Of a stretch of DNA of 64,000 bases, positions 55,057 through 63,135 are shown one piece after another. The number at the start of each line of letters is the position of its first letter. The stretch's first letter is position 1. Under the pieces are notes generated by a model, which had not been told where the DNA came from, ran no database searches, and saw only the letters and a program-made list of their open reading frames with translations. This DNA is from Bifidobacterium simiarum (lineage in GTDB: Bacteria; Actinomycetota; Actinomycetes; Actinomycetales; Bifidobacteriaceae). The stretch covers positions 310,001 to 374,000 of the forward strand of contig NZ_PEBK01000001.1 of assembly GCF_002802905.1 (NCBI RefSeq), in the 5' to 3' direction. A program made the position numbers and the translations under genes.

Positions 55057-56070
55057 GTGAGCGCAATCCTCGAAGGAAAGCCCGATAAGAATCTTATTCT
55101 GGTGACCGGAAGGGCCCATCCGAAGCTGGCGGCGGACGTCGCCGACCAGCTGGGCATCGATGTTCTGGAAACCACCGCCTACGATTTCGCGAACGGTGAG
55201 ATGTACGTTCGCTACACCGAATCGGTTCGAGGAGCCGACGTGTTCGTGCTGCAGAGCCACACCACGCCGATCAACAAGTGGATCATGGAGCAGCTCATCA
55301 TGATCGACGCCGCCAAGCGCGCGTCCGCCCGCTCCATCACCGCGGTGTGCCCGATGCTCGGATACTCCCGTCAGGACAAGAAGCACCGCGGCCGCGAGCC
55401 CATCTCCTGCCGTCTGATCTTCGATCTGCTCGCCACCGCCGGCGCCGACCGCGTGATGAGCGTGGATCTGCACGCCGCCCAGTCCCAGGGCTTCTTCGAC
55501 GGCCCCGTCGACCATCTGATCGCCATGCCGGTGCTGGTGGACTACGTGCGTGACCGTCTCGAGCTCGACAACGTGATCGTGGTCTCTCCGGACGCCGGTC
55601 GCATCAAGGTTGCCGAGCAGTGGGCCCAGCGCCTCGGCGGCGGCCCTCTGGCGTTCGTGCACAAGACCCGTGACATCACCCGCCCGAACCAGGCCGTGGC
55701 CAACCGCGTCGTCGGCGACGTCCGCGGCAAGGACTGCGTGCTGGTCGACGATCTCATCGACACCGCAGGCACCATCGCCGGCGCCTGCAAGGTGCTCAAG
55801 GAGGCCGGCGCGAAGTCGATCACCGTGGCCGCCACGCACGGCGTGCTGTCCGACCCGGCCGTCGAACGGCTGAAGAACTGCGGCGCCCGCGAGGTCGTGC
55901 TCACCGACACCGTGCCGATCCCGCAGGAGAAGCGCTGGGACGGCCTGACCGTGCTGTCCATCGCCCCGCTGCTGGCCAGCGCGATCCGCGAGGTGTTCAA
56001 CGACGGCTCCGTGGCCGAGCTGTTCGACACCTACCCGACCCACCACGGTCAGGGATTCCTCTTCGCATGA
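55057..56070 (+). CDS. prs: Ribose-phosphate pyrophosphokinase
   Basis: Makes PRPP for nucleotides, NAD and amino acids. The 337-residue protein has the family's MLGYSRQDKKHRGREPIS loop, VSVDLHAAQ-type segment (MSVDLHAAQSQGFF) and the PRPP-binding VLVDDLIDTAGTI. The GTG start has GGAG at 6 bases. It follows nadD by 71 bp, with TAGACT as a possible -10 box in the gap. Confidence 0.96.
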   Translation: MSAILEGKPDKNLILVTGRAHPKLAADVADQLGIDVLETTAYDFANGEMYVRYTESVRGADVFVLQSHTTPINKWIMEQLIMIDAAKRASARSITAVCPMLGYSRQDKKHRGREPISCRLIFDLLATAGADRVMSVDLHAAQSQGFFDGPVDHLIAMPVLVDYVRDRLELDNVIVVSPDAGRIKVAEQWAQRLGGGPLAFVHKTRDITRPNQAVANRVVGDVRGKDCVLVDDLIDTAGTIAGACKVLKEAGAKSITVAATHGVLSDPAVERLKNCGAREVVLTDTVPIPQEKRWDGLTVLSIAPLLASAIREVFNDGSVAELFDTYPTHHGQGFLFA

Positions 56071-56208
56071 TCGTCGCGTGATCGGAACCACGGTTCGGTC
56101 AAGGCTTCGCGGTCGTGGCCGAACCGTTGCGGGCGAAGCCGTGCCGGTCTTCGCGTGACATATTCGCGGGGTCATGGCATAATAAACACTCGGCGGTTTC
56201 GCCGCCGT

Positions 56209-56279
56209 TCCCCCATGGTGTAATGGCAGCACACGGGTCTTTGGAACCCTTTGTCTTGGTTCGAGTCCAGGTGGGGGAG
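56209..56279 (+). tRNA. tRNA-Gln (anticodon TTG)
   Basis: The acceptor stem TCCCCCA/TGGGGGA, a GTG/CAC D stem, the anticodon loop CTTTGGA and the T arm TTGG-TTCGAGT-CCAG all fold. Anticodon TTG reads CAA. The 3' CCA is not encoded. A terminator follows. Confidence 0.92.
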
Positions 56280-56289
56280 CTTGGAGAGT

Positions 56290-56338
56290 GCCGGTTGCGC
56301 TCGGATGACGCCTCATCCGGCTGCGCGACCGGCTTTTT
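56290..56338 (+). terminator. Intrinsic terminator after tRNA-Gln
   Basis: GCCGGTTGCGC pairs with GCGCGACCGGC, with an inner CGGATGA/TCATCCG stem, followed by TTTTT. Confidence 0.85.
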
Positions 56339-56362
56339 CGTTATGAAAGGATTGTGATCACC

Positions 56363-57745
56363 ATGGCATTCAGCGCGGCGATCGTGCTCGCGGCGGGCGA
56401 AGGCACCCGCATGAAGTCCGCCGACCCGAAGGTGCTGCATACGCTGGCCGGCAAGACGTTCCTCAACAGGGTGATCGACGCCATCCGCGCCCTCGACCCC
56501 GAAGTGCTGTCCGTGGTGGTGCACTATCAGGCCGAACGCGTGGCCGCCGCCGCCAAGTCGTACGACGAGGACGTAACCATCGTCAACCAGGACGACGTGC
56601 CCGGCACGGGACGCGCGGTGCAGTGCGCCATGGACCAGCTCTCCCGGGGCGGCGAGCTCAACGGGTCGGTGCTCATCGCGGCCTCCGACATGCCGCTGCT
56701 CGACACCGAGACCCTGCGTAGCCTCATGGACTTCCACGCCAACTCGGGCAACTCTGCCACCGTGCTCACCACCATCCTCGACGACCCCACCGGCTACGGG
56801 CGCATCATCCGCGATTCCGAGGGCCATGTGCTGCGCATCGTCGAGCAGAAGGACGCCAACTCCTCCGAGCTGGCCGTGCGCGAGGTGAACACCTCCGTGT
56901 ACGTGTTCGACGCCCATGTGCTCGCCCAGGCCATCGCCGGCCTCGACGACGACAACGCGCAGGGCGAGTTCTACCTGACCGACGCGCTGGAGAAGGCCAA
57001 GGAGTTCGGCGGCGTGGGCGCCTACGCGGCCCCCGACGCGCTGGCCGTGCAGGGCGTGAACGACCGCGTGCAGCTGGCCCGTCTGGCCAAGGCGCACAAC
57101 CGGCGTGTGTGCGAGCGCTGGATGCGCGACGGCGTGACGATCCTCGACCCGGATACCACGTGGATCGAGGACGACGTGCGTCTCGCCCAGGACGTGACCG
57201 TCCTGCCCGGCAGCTTCCTGCAGGGCCACACCGTGGTGGCGTCCGGCGCCGTGGTCGGCCCGTACACCACGCTGATCGACGCCGTGATCGACGCCGACGC
57301 CCACGTCGAGCGCTCCCGCGTGCAGGGCACGCACATCGGCCGCGCCGCCAACATCGGCCCGTGGACTTACCTGCGTCCCGGCAACGATCTGGGCGAGGAG
57401 ACCAAGGCCGGCGCGTTCGTGGAGATGAAGAAGGCACACATCGACCGTGGCACCAAGGTGCCGCACCTGAGCTACGTAGGTGACGCGCACATCGGCGAAC
57501 ACACCAACATCGGCGGCGGCACCATCACCGCCAACTACGACGGCGTGAACAAGCACCACACCGAGATCGGCTCGAACGTGCACGTGGGCGCGGGCAACAT
57601 GTTCGTGGCCCCGGTCGTCGTGGGCGACGGGGCGACCACCGGCGCCGGCTCGGTGATCCGGCATGAGGTGGCGGAGAACACCGCCGTGTACTCCGAGAAC
57701 ACGCAACATGTGATCGAGGGCTGGCAGCCGCCGACCAAGGACTGA
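56363..57745 (+). CDS. glmU: Bifunctional UDP-GlcNAc pyrophosphorylase / GlcN-1-P acetyltransferase GlmU
   Basis: Makes UDP-GlcNAc for peptidoglycan. The N-terminal uridyltransferase has VLAAGEGTRMKS and the GTGRAVQ loop. The C-terminal half is a left-handed beta helix with repeated hexapeptides and IGGGTITANYDG. About 460 residues, full length. The ATG at 56363 follows AAAGGA at 11 bases; a GTG at 56354 lies too close to it. Confidence 0.95.
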   Translation: MAFSAAIVLAAGEGTRMKSADPKVLHTLAGKTFLNRVIDAIRALDPEVLSVVVHYQAERVAAAAKSYDEDVTIVNQDDVPGTGRAVQCAMDQLSRGGELNGSVLIAASDMPLLDTETLRSLMDFHANSGNSATVLTTILDDPTGYGRIIRDSEGHVLRIVEQKDANSSELAVREVNTSVYVFDAHVLAQAIAGLDDDNAQGEFYLTDALEKAKEFGGVGAYAAPDALAVQGVNDRVQLARLAKAHNRRVCERWMRDGVTILDPDTTWIEDDVRLAQDVTVLPGSFLQGHTVVASGAVVGPYTTLIDAVIDADAHVERSRVQGTHIGRAANIGPWTYLRPGNDLGEETKAGAFVEMKKAHIDRGTKVPHLSYVGDAHIGEHTNIGGGTITANYDGVNKHHTEIGSNVHVGAGNMFVAPVVVGDGATTGAGSVIRHEVAENTAVYSENTQHVIEGWQPPTKD

Positions 57746-57818
57746 GCTCCGGCACGGGATTTCCCGGCATCGTCAGTCTCAGCATCAACGTTCAGCATCA
57801 ACGAAGGAAAGGATGTCC

Positions 57819-58241
57819 GTGACCGCATCACAGGATTCGATCGACTCCATTCGCGTCGCCGCGCAGGCGGCCGACTCCATCAAGGCCATGGACATCGTGG
57901 CCTTCGACGTGTCCGAACCGCTCGGCATCACCGACGCGTTCCTGATCGCCTCCGGCTCGTCGGACCGGCACGTGGTGTCCATCGCCGACGAGATCGAACG
58001 TCGGCTCGCCGAACTGCGGGGCGTCAAGCCGCTGACCAGCGAGGGCCGGGATCAGGGGCAGTGGGTGCTGCTTGACTACGGTGACTTCGTGGTGCATGTG
58101 ATGTACCGCGAGACCCGCGAATACTACGATCTGGAACGCCTGTGGCAGGACTGCCCGACGATCGACCTCGGTCTCGAGCATCCGGAGCATGCCGAGGCCG
58201 AGCGTACCGATGCCGAGCCGGCCGTGGACGAGGCCGAGTGA
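57819..58241 (+). CDS. rsfS: Ribosomal silencing factor RsfS
   Basis: Binds the 50S subunit protein L14 and blocks subunit joining in starvation. The 140-residue protein has IVAFDVSEPLGITDAFLIASGSS (given in part) and GQWVLLDYGDFVVHVM, the family hallmarks. The GTG at 57819 is chosen because GAAAGGA lies 6 bases before it; an in-frame ATG at 57813 abuts that site. The C-terminal tail is Glu/Ala-rich. It lies 73 bp after glmU. Confidence 0.93.
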   Translation: MTASQDSIDSIRVAAQAADSIKAMDIVAFDVSEPLGITDAFLIASGSSDRHVVSIADEIERRLAELRGVKPLTSEGRDQGQWVLLDYGDFVVHVMYRETREYYDLERLWQDCPTIDLGLEHPEHAEAERTDAEPAVDEAE

Positions 58242-58242
58242 C

Positions 58243-59004
58243 ATGGCGGGAACGGTTGGGATCGCCGGCGCCGATCGGGATCATGCCGTCGTGCGTCACG
58301 TCCGTTCGATCACGCTGATCCGTCACGGCAGGACCGCGTACAATGCCGAGGGCCGGTTGCAGGGGCAGTCCGACATCCCACTGGACGACACCGGACTGTG
58401 GCAGGTGGAGCAGGCCGGCATCGCCCTGCGTCACCTGTACGTGGACGGTGCCGGGCAGGGGCGCCGGCAGGTGGTCGTCAGCTCCGATCTGACCCGCGCC
58501 CGGCAGAGCGCCCACGCGTTCGCCGATCCGCTGCATCTGGAGGTGCACGCCGACGAGCGGGTGCGCGAACGCAACTTCGGCGAATGGGAGGGCATGACCC
58601 TGCACGACATCCGCGAACGCTGGCCCGAGGACTACGCCGAGTGGGTCGAATTCCGCGGCGGCGAGATGGCTCACGGGGCCGAGGATAAGCGGGCCGTCGG
58701 AGCCCGCGGCGTCGAAGCGCTGGAGGACTGGGCCGGCCGATACGGTTCGGACGTCGATCTGTTCGTGTTCTCACACGGCGCGTGGATCTCGCAGACCCTG
58801 CAGACCCTGATCGGGCTGAGCGAGGTCCACCCGGACTTCGCCGGACTCATGTCGATGCGCAACGCCCACTGGGCGCGGCTGATACCGCTGGACCGGGCCG
58901 ACGGTGATGGCACTGTCGGTGCCATTCGTTGGCGGCTCGCGGCGTTCAACATGGGTCCCGCCATCGCCCAGTCCACGGGCTGGGAGGACCCCCGTCTGCC
59001 CTGA
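58243..59004 (+). CDS. Histidine phosphatase superfamily protein
   Basis: A phosphoglycerate mutase-like phosphatase. The catalytic RHG is in LIRHGRTAYN, the second Arg in SSDLTRARQSAH, and the late His in FSHGAW. It has 253 residues and starts one base after the rsfS stop, so it is translated with it. In actinobacteria a phosphatase of this kind often accompanies rsfS. The substrate is unknown; glucosyl-phosphoglycerate phosphatase-like activity is possible. Confidence 0.85.
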   Translation: MAGTVGIAGADRDHAVVRHVRSITLIRHGRTAYNAEGRLQGQSDIPLDDTGLWQVEQAGIALRHLYVDGAGQGRRQVVVSSDLTRARQSAHAFADPLHLEVHADERVRERNFGEWEGMTLHDIRERWPEDYAEWVEFRGGEMAHGAEDKRAVGARGVEALEDWAGRYGSDVDLFVFSHGAWISQTLQTLIGLSEVHPDFAGLMSMRNAHWARLIPLDRADGDGTVGAIRWRLAAFNMGPAIAQSTGWEDPRLP

Positions 59005-59026
59005 CCGCCCACCCTGATCATCTGAA

Positions 59027-59061
59027 CGTTCGACGCCGGTGCATTACGCCGGCGTCGAACG
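59027..59061 (+). terminator. Hairpin after the histidine phosphatase gene
   Basis: CGTTCGACGCCGG pairs perfectly with CCGGCGTCGAACG over a 9-base loop, followed by ATTTG. Confidence 0.65.
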
Positions 59062-59180
59062 ATTTGTAGGAAGCGTGTGACGGTTTGGCCTCTCGCCGCG
59101 GGAATTCACAGAATGGTCAGAAAACACGCATACCGTATCCTGCGAAACGACTATACATATCACTCGGTTTAAGGGAGCAA

Positions 59181-60446
59181 GTGTTCAAGAAGTACTTTAA
59201 GAACATATCCGTGGTGCCCGTCACTGCAGGTGCGCTCGCCGCGGTCACCTCGCTTCTGCTGTCTGCGAAGATCGGTCTTGCCGGCTCGCTCATCGGCACG
59301 GCCGTCGGCTCGGTGATCTCCGCCGTCTCGTCCCAGATCTATCAGAACGTGATGAAGGAGACCGGAAAGAAGATTCAGGAGAAAGTGGAGTTGGTAACCG
59401 GTTCGGACTCGAAGTCCGACGAGGAGAACCAGTCCAGAACGCCGCGTGTGGCCGGATCGTCCGGTGCGGCGGCGTTGGAGGCGGAATCCACCGTCGCCAT
59501 GCCCGCCGTGGGGGAGACCTCCGGCGTCGCGGGCGCCACCGATGGGCGGACCACGACGATGCCCGCACTGAACGGCGTCGCTGGCACGGCCGGGTCCGTG
59601 GATGCGGCCGCGCGATCCGGCGAGACGACGGCCATGCCGGCCATTGCCGGTGCGGCCGGCGGAACCGGTGACGAGACCAGGATTCTGGGCAATGCCGCAG
59701 ACGAGGCCGACGGCACCCGCGTGATGCCCGCCATCGCGGGCGCGCAGGCCGCAGGAACCTCGGCCGCGGCGAAGCATGGCGGCCATGCCGCCGGCCACGT
59801 CAGCACCGTGCACATCGGCGGAGCGAAGACTCCGGTCAACCGCAAGGCGCTCATCGTCACGATCGTCAGCGCGCTGATCGCCGTTGGCGCCACCGCCGGC
59901 GTGGTGCTGGCCCTGACCAACGGCGAAGGCACCGACGACGTGGTGAAGAACATCGTCGCACCCACGACGAGCCGGACCGTGCGCACGCCATCGGCTACGC
60001 CCACCACGACCACGCCGAGCCAGCAGGCCACGCAGGACGCGACGCCCACGCCGCAGTCCACGTCGACCGACGGCACGTCGACCGACACTGGCACCGACGG
60101 CACCACGTCGAACGACGGCACTTCCGGCACGTCGGGCACCACCGGCACCGACGGCACGTCCGACGGCGCCGGAAGCGATGGCTCGTCCTCGACCGGCAAC
60201 GGCACGTCCGGCACCACTGGTGGCTCGACCTCCGGCAATTCGGGAACGTCGAGCAACTCCGGCACCACGTCGGGCGGCACGTCGGGCAATGGCTCGACCT
60301 CCGAAGGCGGCACGTCCTCCGACTCCGGCACCACCGGTGATTCGGGCTCGTCGTCCACCAACTCCGGTTCGACCTCCGGCACCACGTCGGGATCGACCGG
60401 TTCGGGCGGCAGCTCAAGCGGCAGCGGGTCGACCACGGTCCAGTGA
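59181..60446 (+). CDS. Membrane-anchored Ser/Thr/Gly-rich protein with TxxMPA motifs
   Basis: Not recognised as a known family. The GTG at 59181 (MFKKYFKN) follows GGGAG; a longer frame from 59085 is less likely. Residues 11-55 are a Gly/Ala/Ser-rich hydrophobic stretch, 55-75 a charged helix, and 100-190 carry four copies of T-x-x-M-P-A-[VLI] with Thr at 104, 124, 149 and 179, plus a variant DETRILG. Residues 223-246 are a strong transmembrane helix. The remaining 170 residues are almost only Ser, Thr, Gly, Asp and Asn, typical of a flexible wall-spanning stalk. Total 421 residues. No sortase motif ends it. Function unknown. Confidence 0.65.
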   Translation: MFKKYFKNISVVPVTAGALAAVTSLLLSAKIGLAGSLIGTAVGSVISAVSSQIYQNVMKETGKKIQEKVELVTGSDSKSDEENQSRTPRVAGSSGAAALEAESTVAMPAVGETSGVAGATDGRTTTMPALNGVAGTAGSVDAAARSGETTAMPAIAGAAGGTGDETRILGNAADEADGTRVMPAIAGAQAAGTSAAAKHGGHAAGHVSTVHIGGAKTPVNRKALIVTIVSALIAVGATAGVVLALTNGEGTDDVVKNIVAPTTSRTVRTPSATPTTTTPSQQATQDATPTPQSTSTDGTSTDTGTDGTTSNDGTSGTSGTTGTDGTSDGAGSDGSSSTGNGTSGTTGGSTSGNSGTSSNSGTTSGGTSGNGSTSEGGTSSDSGTTGDSGSSSTNSGSTSGTTSGSTGSGGSSSGSGSTTVQ

Positions 60447-60629
60447 GGATCCAGTGACACCGTGAACGGCATGATCCAGCGAGTCGCCGCATGACGCGAA
60501 AACCGCGCCATTGCAGGCGACTCGCCGAGGATTGCGTGAATGGGCTTCATGTTGTAACCTATCTCAGGTCCGCACGGGACCGGCCGAAAGGCTCGGCGAT
60601 CGTGCATCCGACAGGGCTATATGGCTCTT

Positions 60630-60702
60630 GGGGCTATGGCGCAGCTGGTAGCGCATCTCCATGGCATGGAGGGGGTCGGGGGTTCGAATCCCCCTAGCTC
60701 CA
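60630..60702 (+). tRNA. tRNA-Ala (anticodon GGC)
   Basis: The acceptor GGGGCTA/TAGCTCC, D arm GCGC...GCGC, anticodon stem TCTCC/GGAGG with loop ATGGCAT, and T arm GGGGG-TTCGAAT-CCCCC fold completely. Anticodon GGC reads GCC. CCA is not encoded. Confidence 0.94.
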
Positions 60703-60708
60703 CAGACA

Positions 60709-60740
60709 GGGTTTCGGGCACACGCCCGAAGCCCTTTTTT
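60709..60740 (+). terminator. Intrinsic terminator after tRNA-Ala
   Basis: GGGTTTCGGGC pairs with GCCCGAAGCCC (one wobble) and is followed by TTTTTT. Confidence 0.85.
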
Positions 60741-60785
60741 GTTTTCCGCCTTAAAGTCTGCCTGTGCCGGCGGAGCCTCCTCCCT

Positions 60786-60834
60786 GCCTTCCCCTCGAGG
60801 GGAAGGTGTCCGGCGAAGTCGGACGGATGAGGTG
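60786..60834 (+). repeat. Two-hairpin repeat, copy R5
   Basis: CCTTCCCC/GGGGAAGG, then GTCCGGC/GTCGGAC and the tail GGATGAGGTG. The second stem differs from R1 but still pairs. Confidence 0.75.
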
Positions 60835-60905
60835 ATGGGGATGCAGTTCATCATTGGTGCGCAATGTATTGGCTAAACCGATTCTAGGGATATCGGTCAA
60901 AACGT

Positions 60906-60951
60906 GTATGTCCTCTAGGTCATAGGCCGTATGTCCGCTAGGTCATAGGCC
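60906..60951 (+). repeat. 23-bp tandem repeat, two units
   Basis: GTATGTCCTCTAGGTCATAGGCC (23 bases, key part shown in this field as GTATGTCC and CTAGGTCATAGGCC) occurs twice head to tail with one mismatch. Confidence 0.75.
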
Positions 60952-61000
60952 AACGATGGGATCATAACCCCAATTGGCGTCCGGCCGTGTGCGCAGGGGC

Positions 61001-61221
61001 GTGACTGGGTGCGTCGGAGGTGTGACCGGGTGCGGGATACGTCACTGGGTGCGGGCGCACCGAGTGACAGGGCGTGAGAAACGTTGAAATCGCAGGGGGT
61101 TGGGCAGAGGCGTGACCAGGTGCGCCCGCACCCAGTGACACCATCCGCCTCCAGTCACGCATGATCCTCGCCCAGTCACGCACGACCCGCACCGCGTGAC
61201 GCACCATCCGCACCGAGTGAC
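61001..61221. repeat. Array of ten 13-bp motifs in both orientations
   Basis: The motif is GTSACNSGGTGCG. Forward copies start at 61001, 61022, 61041 and 61112; inverted copies at 61056, 61127, 61146, 61167, 61188 and 61209. The last four are exactly 21 bp apart. Two back-to-back forward/inverted pairs (61041/61056 and 61112/61127) form large palindromes. Confidence 0.75.
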
Positions 61222-61471
61222 GCGTTGAGGACGAACCGAAAGTTTCGACATCCGCATACAGCCCGGCGAAGCACGGGGTGTAGACCAAATGTGTGTTCGG
61301 TAGTCCGGTCGTCTGATCATTATTGCGACCTATGGCCTTGCCGCCGCTGAACGCCGACGCCGTTGTCGTTCCTGTTGCCTGAATGAAGTCTGTTTGACTG
61401 CCCTCAGTCTCAGCCAGCGGGTCGTCATCGTCGTTACGGTTCGGTGTTGTGGAAGGACTATGTTCTTTTTC

Positions 61472-61822
61472 TCATAGTTCGATGACGATGCCGGTGTTGT
61501 ATCGGATGGCTCTTTGGGCGTAGTTGAGGAGGTGGCGGTAGATGTCGGCGAGTCGTGGGGTGATGGGCTGGGTGAGTCGCGTTTCGAGCCATGCGGCGAG
61601 GAGCCTGCATTGGTCGGGGTTGAAGAAGTCGACGTCGCCGTAGCCGAGGGTGGTGCCGCATACGCGGTTGACGGGGTCGGTGAAGTCCTCGTTCATCGGA
61701 TCGCGATCCGACTCACGCATCCGATACAGTTCGACATGTTCGTCGGATCGCATCGGACGGGAGGGAATGTTCCCGTAATATGAGGTGACGTTGTCGAAGT
61801 CGTGGAACAATGCCGCTTCCAT
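61472..61822 (-). CDS. Small hypothetical protein of the accessory region
   Basis: Not recognised. About 116 residues if it starts at MEAALFHDF (61822); the start is uncertain because no clear ribosome site is seen, and the frame stays open to 61900. It is soluble and acidic, with an F/Y-rich first half and a helical second half (DQCRLLAAWLETRL). It follows the 174-residue gene on the same strand by 31 bp. Size, charge and pairing recall immunity proteins of polymorphic toxin loci, but no family match was made. Confidence 0.5.
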   Translation of the reverse strand: MEAALFHDFDNVTSYYGNIPSRPMRSDEHVELYRMRESDRDPMNEDFTDPVNRVCGTTLGYGDVDFFNPDQCRLLAAWLETRLTQPITPRLADIYRHLLNYAQRAIRYNTGIVIEL

Positions 61823-61853
61823 GGTCACATGTTCTTTCTTGCGTCCTCTGGCT

Positions 61854-62378
61854 TCATTGATCCTTCCTCTCGGAATTTGCGGTCGAGGTGTTTGATTCAT
61901 TGGCCGTGCCGGTGTCGTCGTCAGCTTCGCGTTGGCGCCAGCGTTCGACGGCAGCGATCATTTTGGGGTCGGCTTCCGCTGCGTAGTATGGATGATAGTA
62001 GATGTTCGCTTCTGGGCAGCCCGATGCGGGTAGGATGCTGATGCACAGATCGTCAAGGGCGCGTGCGGCGTCGTACGGGGCTTTTCTGAATCCAGCCTTG
62101 TAGTAGAGGTATCCGAGAAAGTCGTACGGATCGGGGACCGGTTTTTTGTTCCAATCGAGTCCCTCGTAGCGGAATGCCACACGAGCGATGTCATCTGGGT
62201 TTTTGCATTCGGTCTGCACGTAGTGGAAGAACTCCCGCCTGACAGCATCCCAACCATATTCGTCCACAAGGTGTGCGGTTCGTTTCTCCAATGCATACCA
62301 TTCGTCATAAGGCATAGAGTTGTGGTCGGCGTCGAAGAATTCTCTGATACGGTTTTCAAGATTGTGGTTGTTGCTCAT
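61854..62378 (-). CDS. Hypothetical protein, 174 residues, accessory region
   Basis: Not recognised. GGAGG lies 5-6 bases before the ATG. The protein is acidic and rich in Tyr, Trp and Asp (ADHNSMPYDEWYALEKRT, FHYVQTECKNPDDIARVAF). It has no membrane segment, and a Thr/Asn/Ser-rich tail. Its ATGA overlaps the stop of an upstream frame ending FSKDFVWRKK, which suggests it once followed a larger gene. Codon use is less GC-biased than in the core genes, so it is probably acquired. An immunity role is possible and unproven. Confidence 0.5.
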   Translation of the reverse strand: MSNNHNLENRIREFFDADHNSMPYDEWYALEKRTAHLVDEYGWDAVRREFFHYVQTECKNPDDIARVAFRYEGLDWNKKPVPDPYDFLGYLYYKAGFRKAPYDAARALDDLCISILPASGCPEANIYYHPYYAAEADPKMIAAVERWRQREADDDTGTANESNTSTANSERKDQ

Positions 62379-62499
62379 TTCTTCCTCCAGACGAAGTCCT
62401 TGCTGAACAGTTTGCGGTTCTTATCGTAAATTGAATCCCGGGGCTGCCATGTAGAGTTGGAGGACCTTGGCCGGCAGTGCACAATGCAGGCTGAAACCA
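62376..62499 (-). pseudogene. Possible 3' remnant of a lost upstream gene
   Basis: A 41-codon frame (ATG at 62499) ends QPRDSIYDKNRKLFSKDFVWRKK (given as its end FSKDFVWRKK) and overlaps the next start by ATGA. It could be the tail of a deleted gene. Support is positional only. Confidence 0.3.
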
Positions 62500-62889
62500 T
62501 TCTTGCGAACAAGGCCAACATTAGGCAAACAATAGCCTTGGAACTCTGAAGAAGAAATAGGATATGATCACGACGATCTTATTGAGACTGAGCTGAATGA
62601 TGCTTCGAATGAAACGGAGCGAACCATGCGGAGGCCTTCTCATATCGCTTGTTGCGCTCGTTCGATTTCCGCGGGTGTTTGACCACCCTCAGTCATGCTG
62701 CGCATGACAGCTCCCGATAGCGGTGGAGTCAGAATACGTGTCTGCCGTTCCGATGATATGTACCACCGTCAGCGGACAAATCGCCGACGCTGTCGTCACC
62801 GGTTGAAGCCGCGGCATCACGGTACAATCGGTGCATTGCGGTTGGATCATGCATCGGGAACGGCCGCGTGGTCAGGTGAAGGAGCGGAT
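62500..62889. other. Gap of lower GC without a clear gene
   Basis: The stretch separates the small minus-strand genes from the hsdM remnant. A 35-codon frame without a start (62548 onward, containing YDHDDLIETELND) may be another gene fragment. TACAAT at 62823 is a possible -10 box for the remnant. Confidence 0.4.
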
Positions 62890-63132
62890 ATGCCGGCATC
62901 GGGGAACAGGGAATCGCAGCGCGCCGAACTGCATAAGGCCATCTGGGGCATCGCCGACGAGGTTCGCGGCGCCGTGGACTCGGTCGTCCAACTGCCCGCC
63001 AACCTGTTCTTCGGCGTGACCATCGCCACCTGCGTCATCGTGCTCAGCAAGCACAAGACCGACGACATCGTCAAACGTCAGACTGAACTGCGCGAACAGA
63101 TCGACGCCATCGTTGCGGACCTGGAGGCCTGA
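62890..63132 (+). pseudogene. hsdM: Remnant of type I restriction methyltransferase HsdM
   Basis: An 80-residue frame made of three pieces of HsdM. AELHKAIWGIADEVRGAVDS is the family N-terminus, LPANLFFGVTIATCVIVLSKHK is the segment after the catalytic motif, and RQTELREQIDAIVADLEA is the C-terminal end (each given here in part or at most 20 residues in the key portion). The catalytic NPPY motif and the SAM-binding region are absent. Deletions are in frame, so a short product may still be made; GGAG precedes the ATG at 5 bases. It lies three bases before the RhuM-Fic gene. Confidence 0.75.
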
Positions 63133-63135
63133 ACG

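Larger units (their letters stand above)
60703..61471. other. Gene-free region with repeats
   Basis: No gene is supported in this 769-bp stretch. It holds the tRNA-Ala terminator, repeat R5, a 23-bp tandem repeat and a 13-bp motif array. From about 61230 to 61471 nothing was recognised. Confidence 0.6.

Noticed and set aside
61001-61221. CRISPR array
   Set aside because: The repeats are 13 bp, occur in both orientations, have 6-8 bp gaps, and no cas gene is present.
61042-61320. Minus-strand frame with seven-residue Val-Thr-Arg-Cys-like repeats
   Set aside because: The period comes from the 21-bp DNA array; there is no ribosome site or family match.
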